From Diphasiastrum complanatum (lineage: Eukaryota > Streptophyta > Lycopodiopsida > Lycopodiales > Lycopodiaceae): a stretch of 64,000 nucleotides of DNA. The notes beneath the pieces were generated by a model. The model was not told where the DNA came from. It searched no databases and saw nothing but the letters and a program-made list of their open reading frames with translations. Position numbers and translations under genes: made by a program. The DNA lies in contig CM055096.1 of NCBI GenBank assembly GCA_029204225.1, forward strand, positions 62,226,957 through 62,290,956, in the 5' to 3' direction. Below, piece after piece: positions 64,000-64,000 of the stretch (position 1 is the stretch's first letter; every line of letters begins with the position of its first letter).

Positions 64000-64000
64000 C

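Overview
This window looks like plant nuclear DNA dominated by transposable elements. It holds Ty3/gypsy elements (some with a chromodomain), Ty1/copia elements with tRNA-iMet-type primer-binding sites, many copies of one LINE family, long (CT)n/(GA)n arrays and a short (CCCTAAA)n tract. The species cannot be read from the sequence. The long TE-filled introns and the algal-looking LINE reverse transcriptase fit a large-genome, early-diverging land plant such as a fern, lycophyte or gymnosperm better than a compact flowering-plant genome, but that is inference.

The one host gene I can support is on the minus strand and spans essentially the first 49 kb. It starts at 48,862 and runs off the left edge. 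It is visible only as ten very short exons (32-155 bp) whose reading phases join cleanly, apart from one gap. The conceptual product resembles the N-terminal half of the plant E4 SUMO-protein ligase PIAL1/PIAL2. The SP-RING that would complete it is not in the window. The introns are stuffed with transposons: at least 36.4 kb between 48,305 and 11,870, 5.4 kb between 11,394 and 6,023, and 5.5 kb between 5,956 and 483.

Layout from left to right. 1-0.5 kb: last visible PIAL-like exons. 2.3-5.5 kb: a minus-strand LINE split by an insertion with inverted repeats. 6.0 kb: PIAL-like exon. 7.4-10.3 kb: a gypsy chromovirus deletion derivative (LTR, RNase H, integrase, chromodomain, LTR). 11.4-11.9 kb: three PIAL-like exons. 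12.9-13.6 kb: LINE ORF1 remnant. 14.0-19.6 kb: minus-strand LINE copies, one nearly full length. 19.6-24.36 kb: minus-strand gypsy with gag and protease but no polymerase. 24.36-29.4 kb: plus-strand LINE fragments with CT tails. 29.4-32.4 kb: gypsy and copia remnants. 34.0-36.7 kb: LINE 3' ends. 36.8-43.8 kb: a three-layer nest (copia, then gypsy, then a young non-autonomous copia) with readable target-site duplications. 43.8-46.3 kb: plus-strand LINE with ORF1 and endonuclease. 46.3-48.0 kb: gypsy LTR and leader sequences. 48.3-48.9 kb: PIAL-like exons 1-4. 49-58 kb: AT-rich DNA with gypsy gag/protease remnants. 58.4-64 kb: a plus-strand copia interrupted by a minus-strand copia.

The most notable observations are the hidden PIAL-like gene, a two-tier 3' stem-loop in the LINE family that varies in compensating pairs between copies, and a 3,138-bp non-autonomous copia element with near-identical LTRs and a 387-codon ORF of unknown role. 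All calls come from reading the sequence and from memory of the families; no alignment or database search was run.
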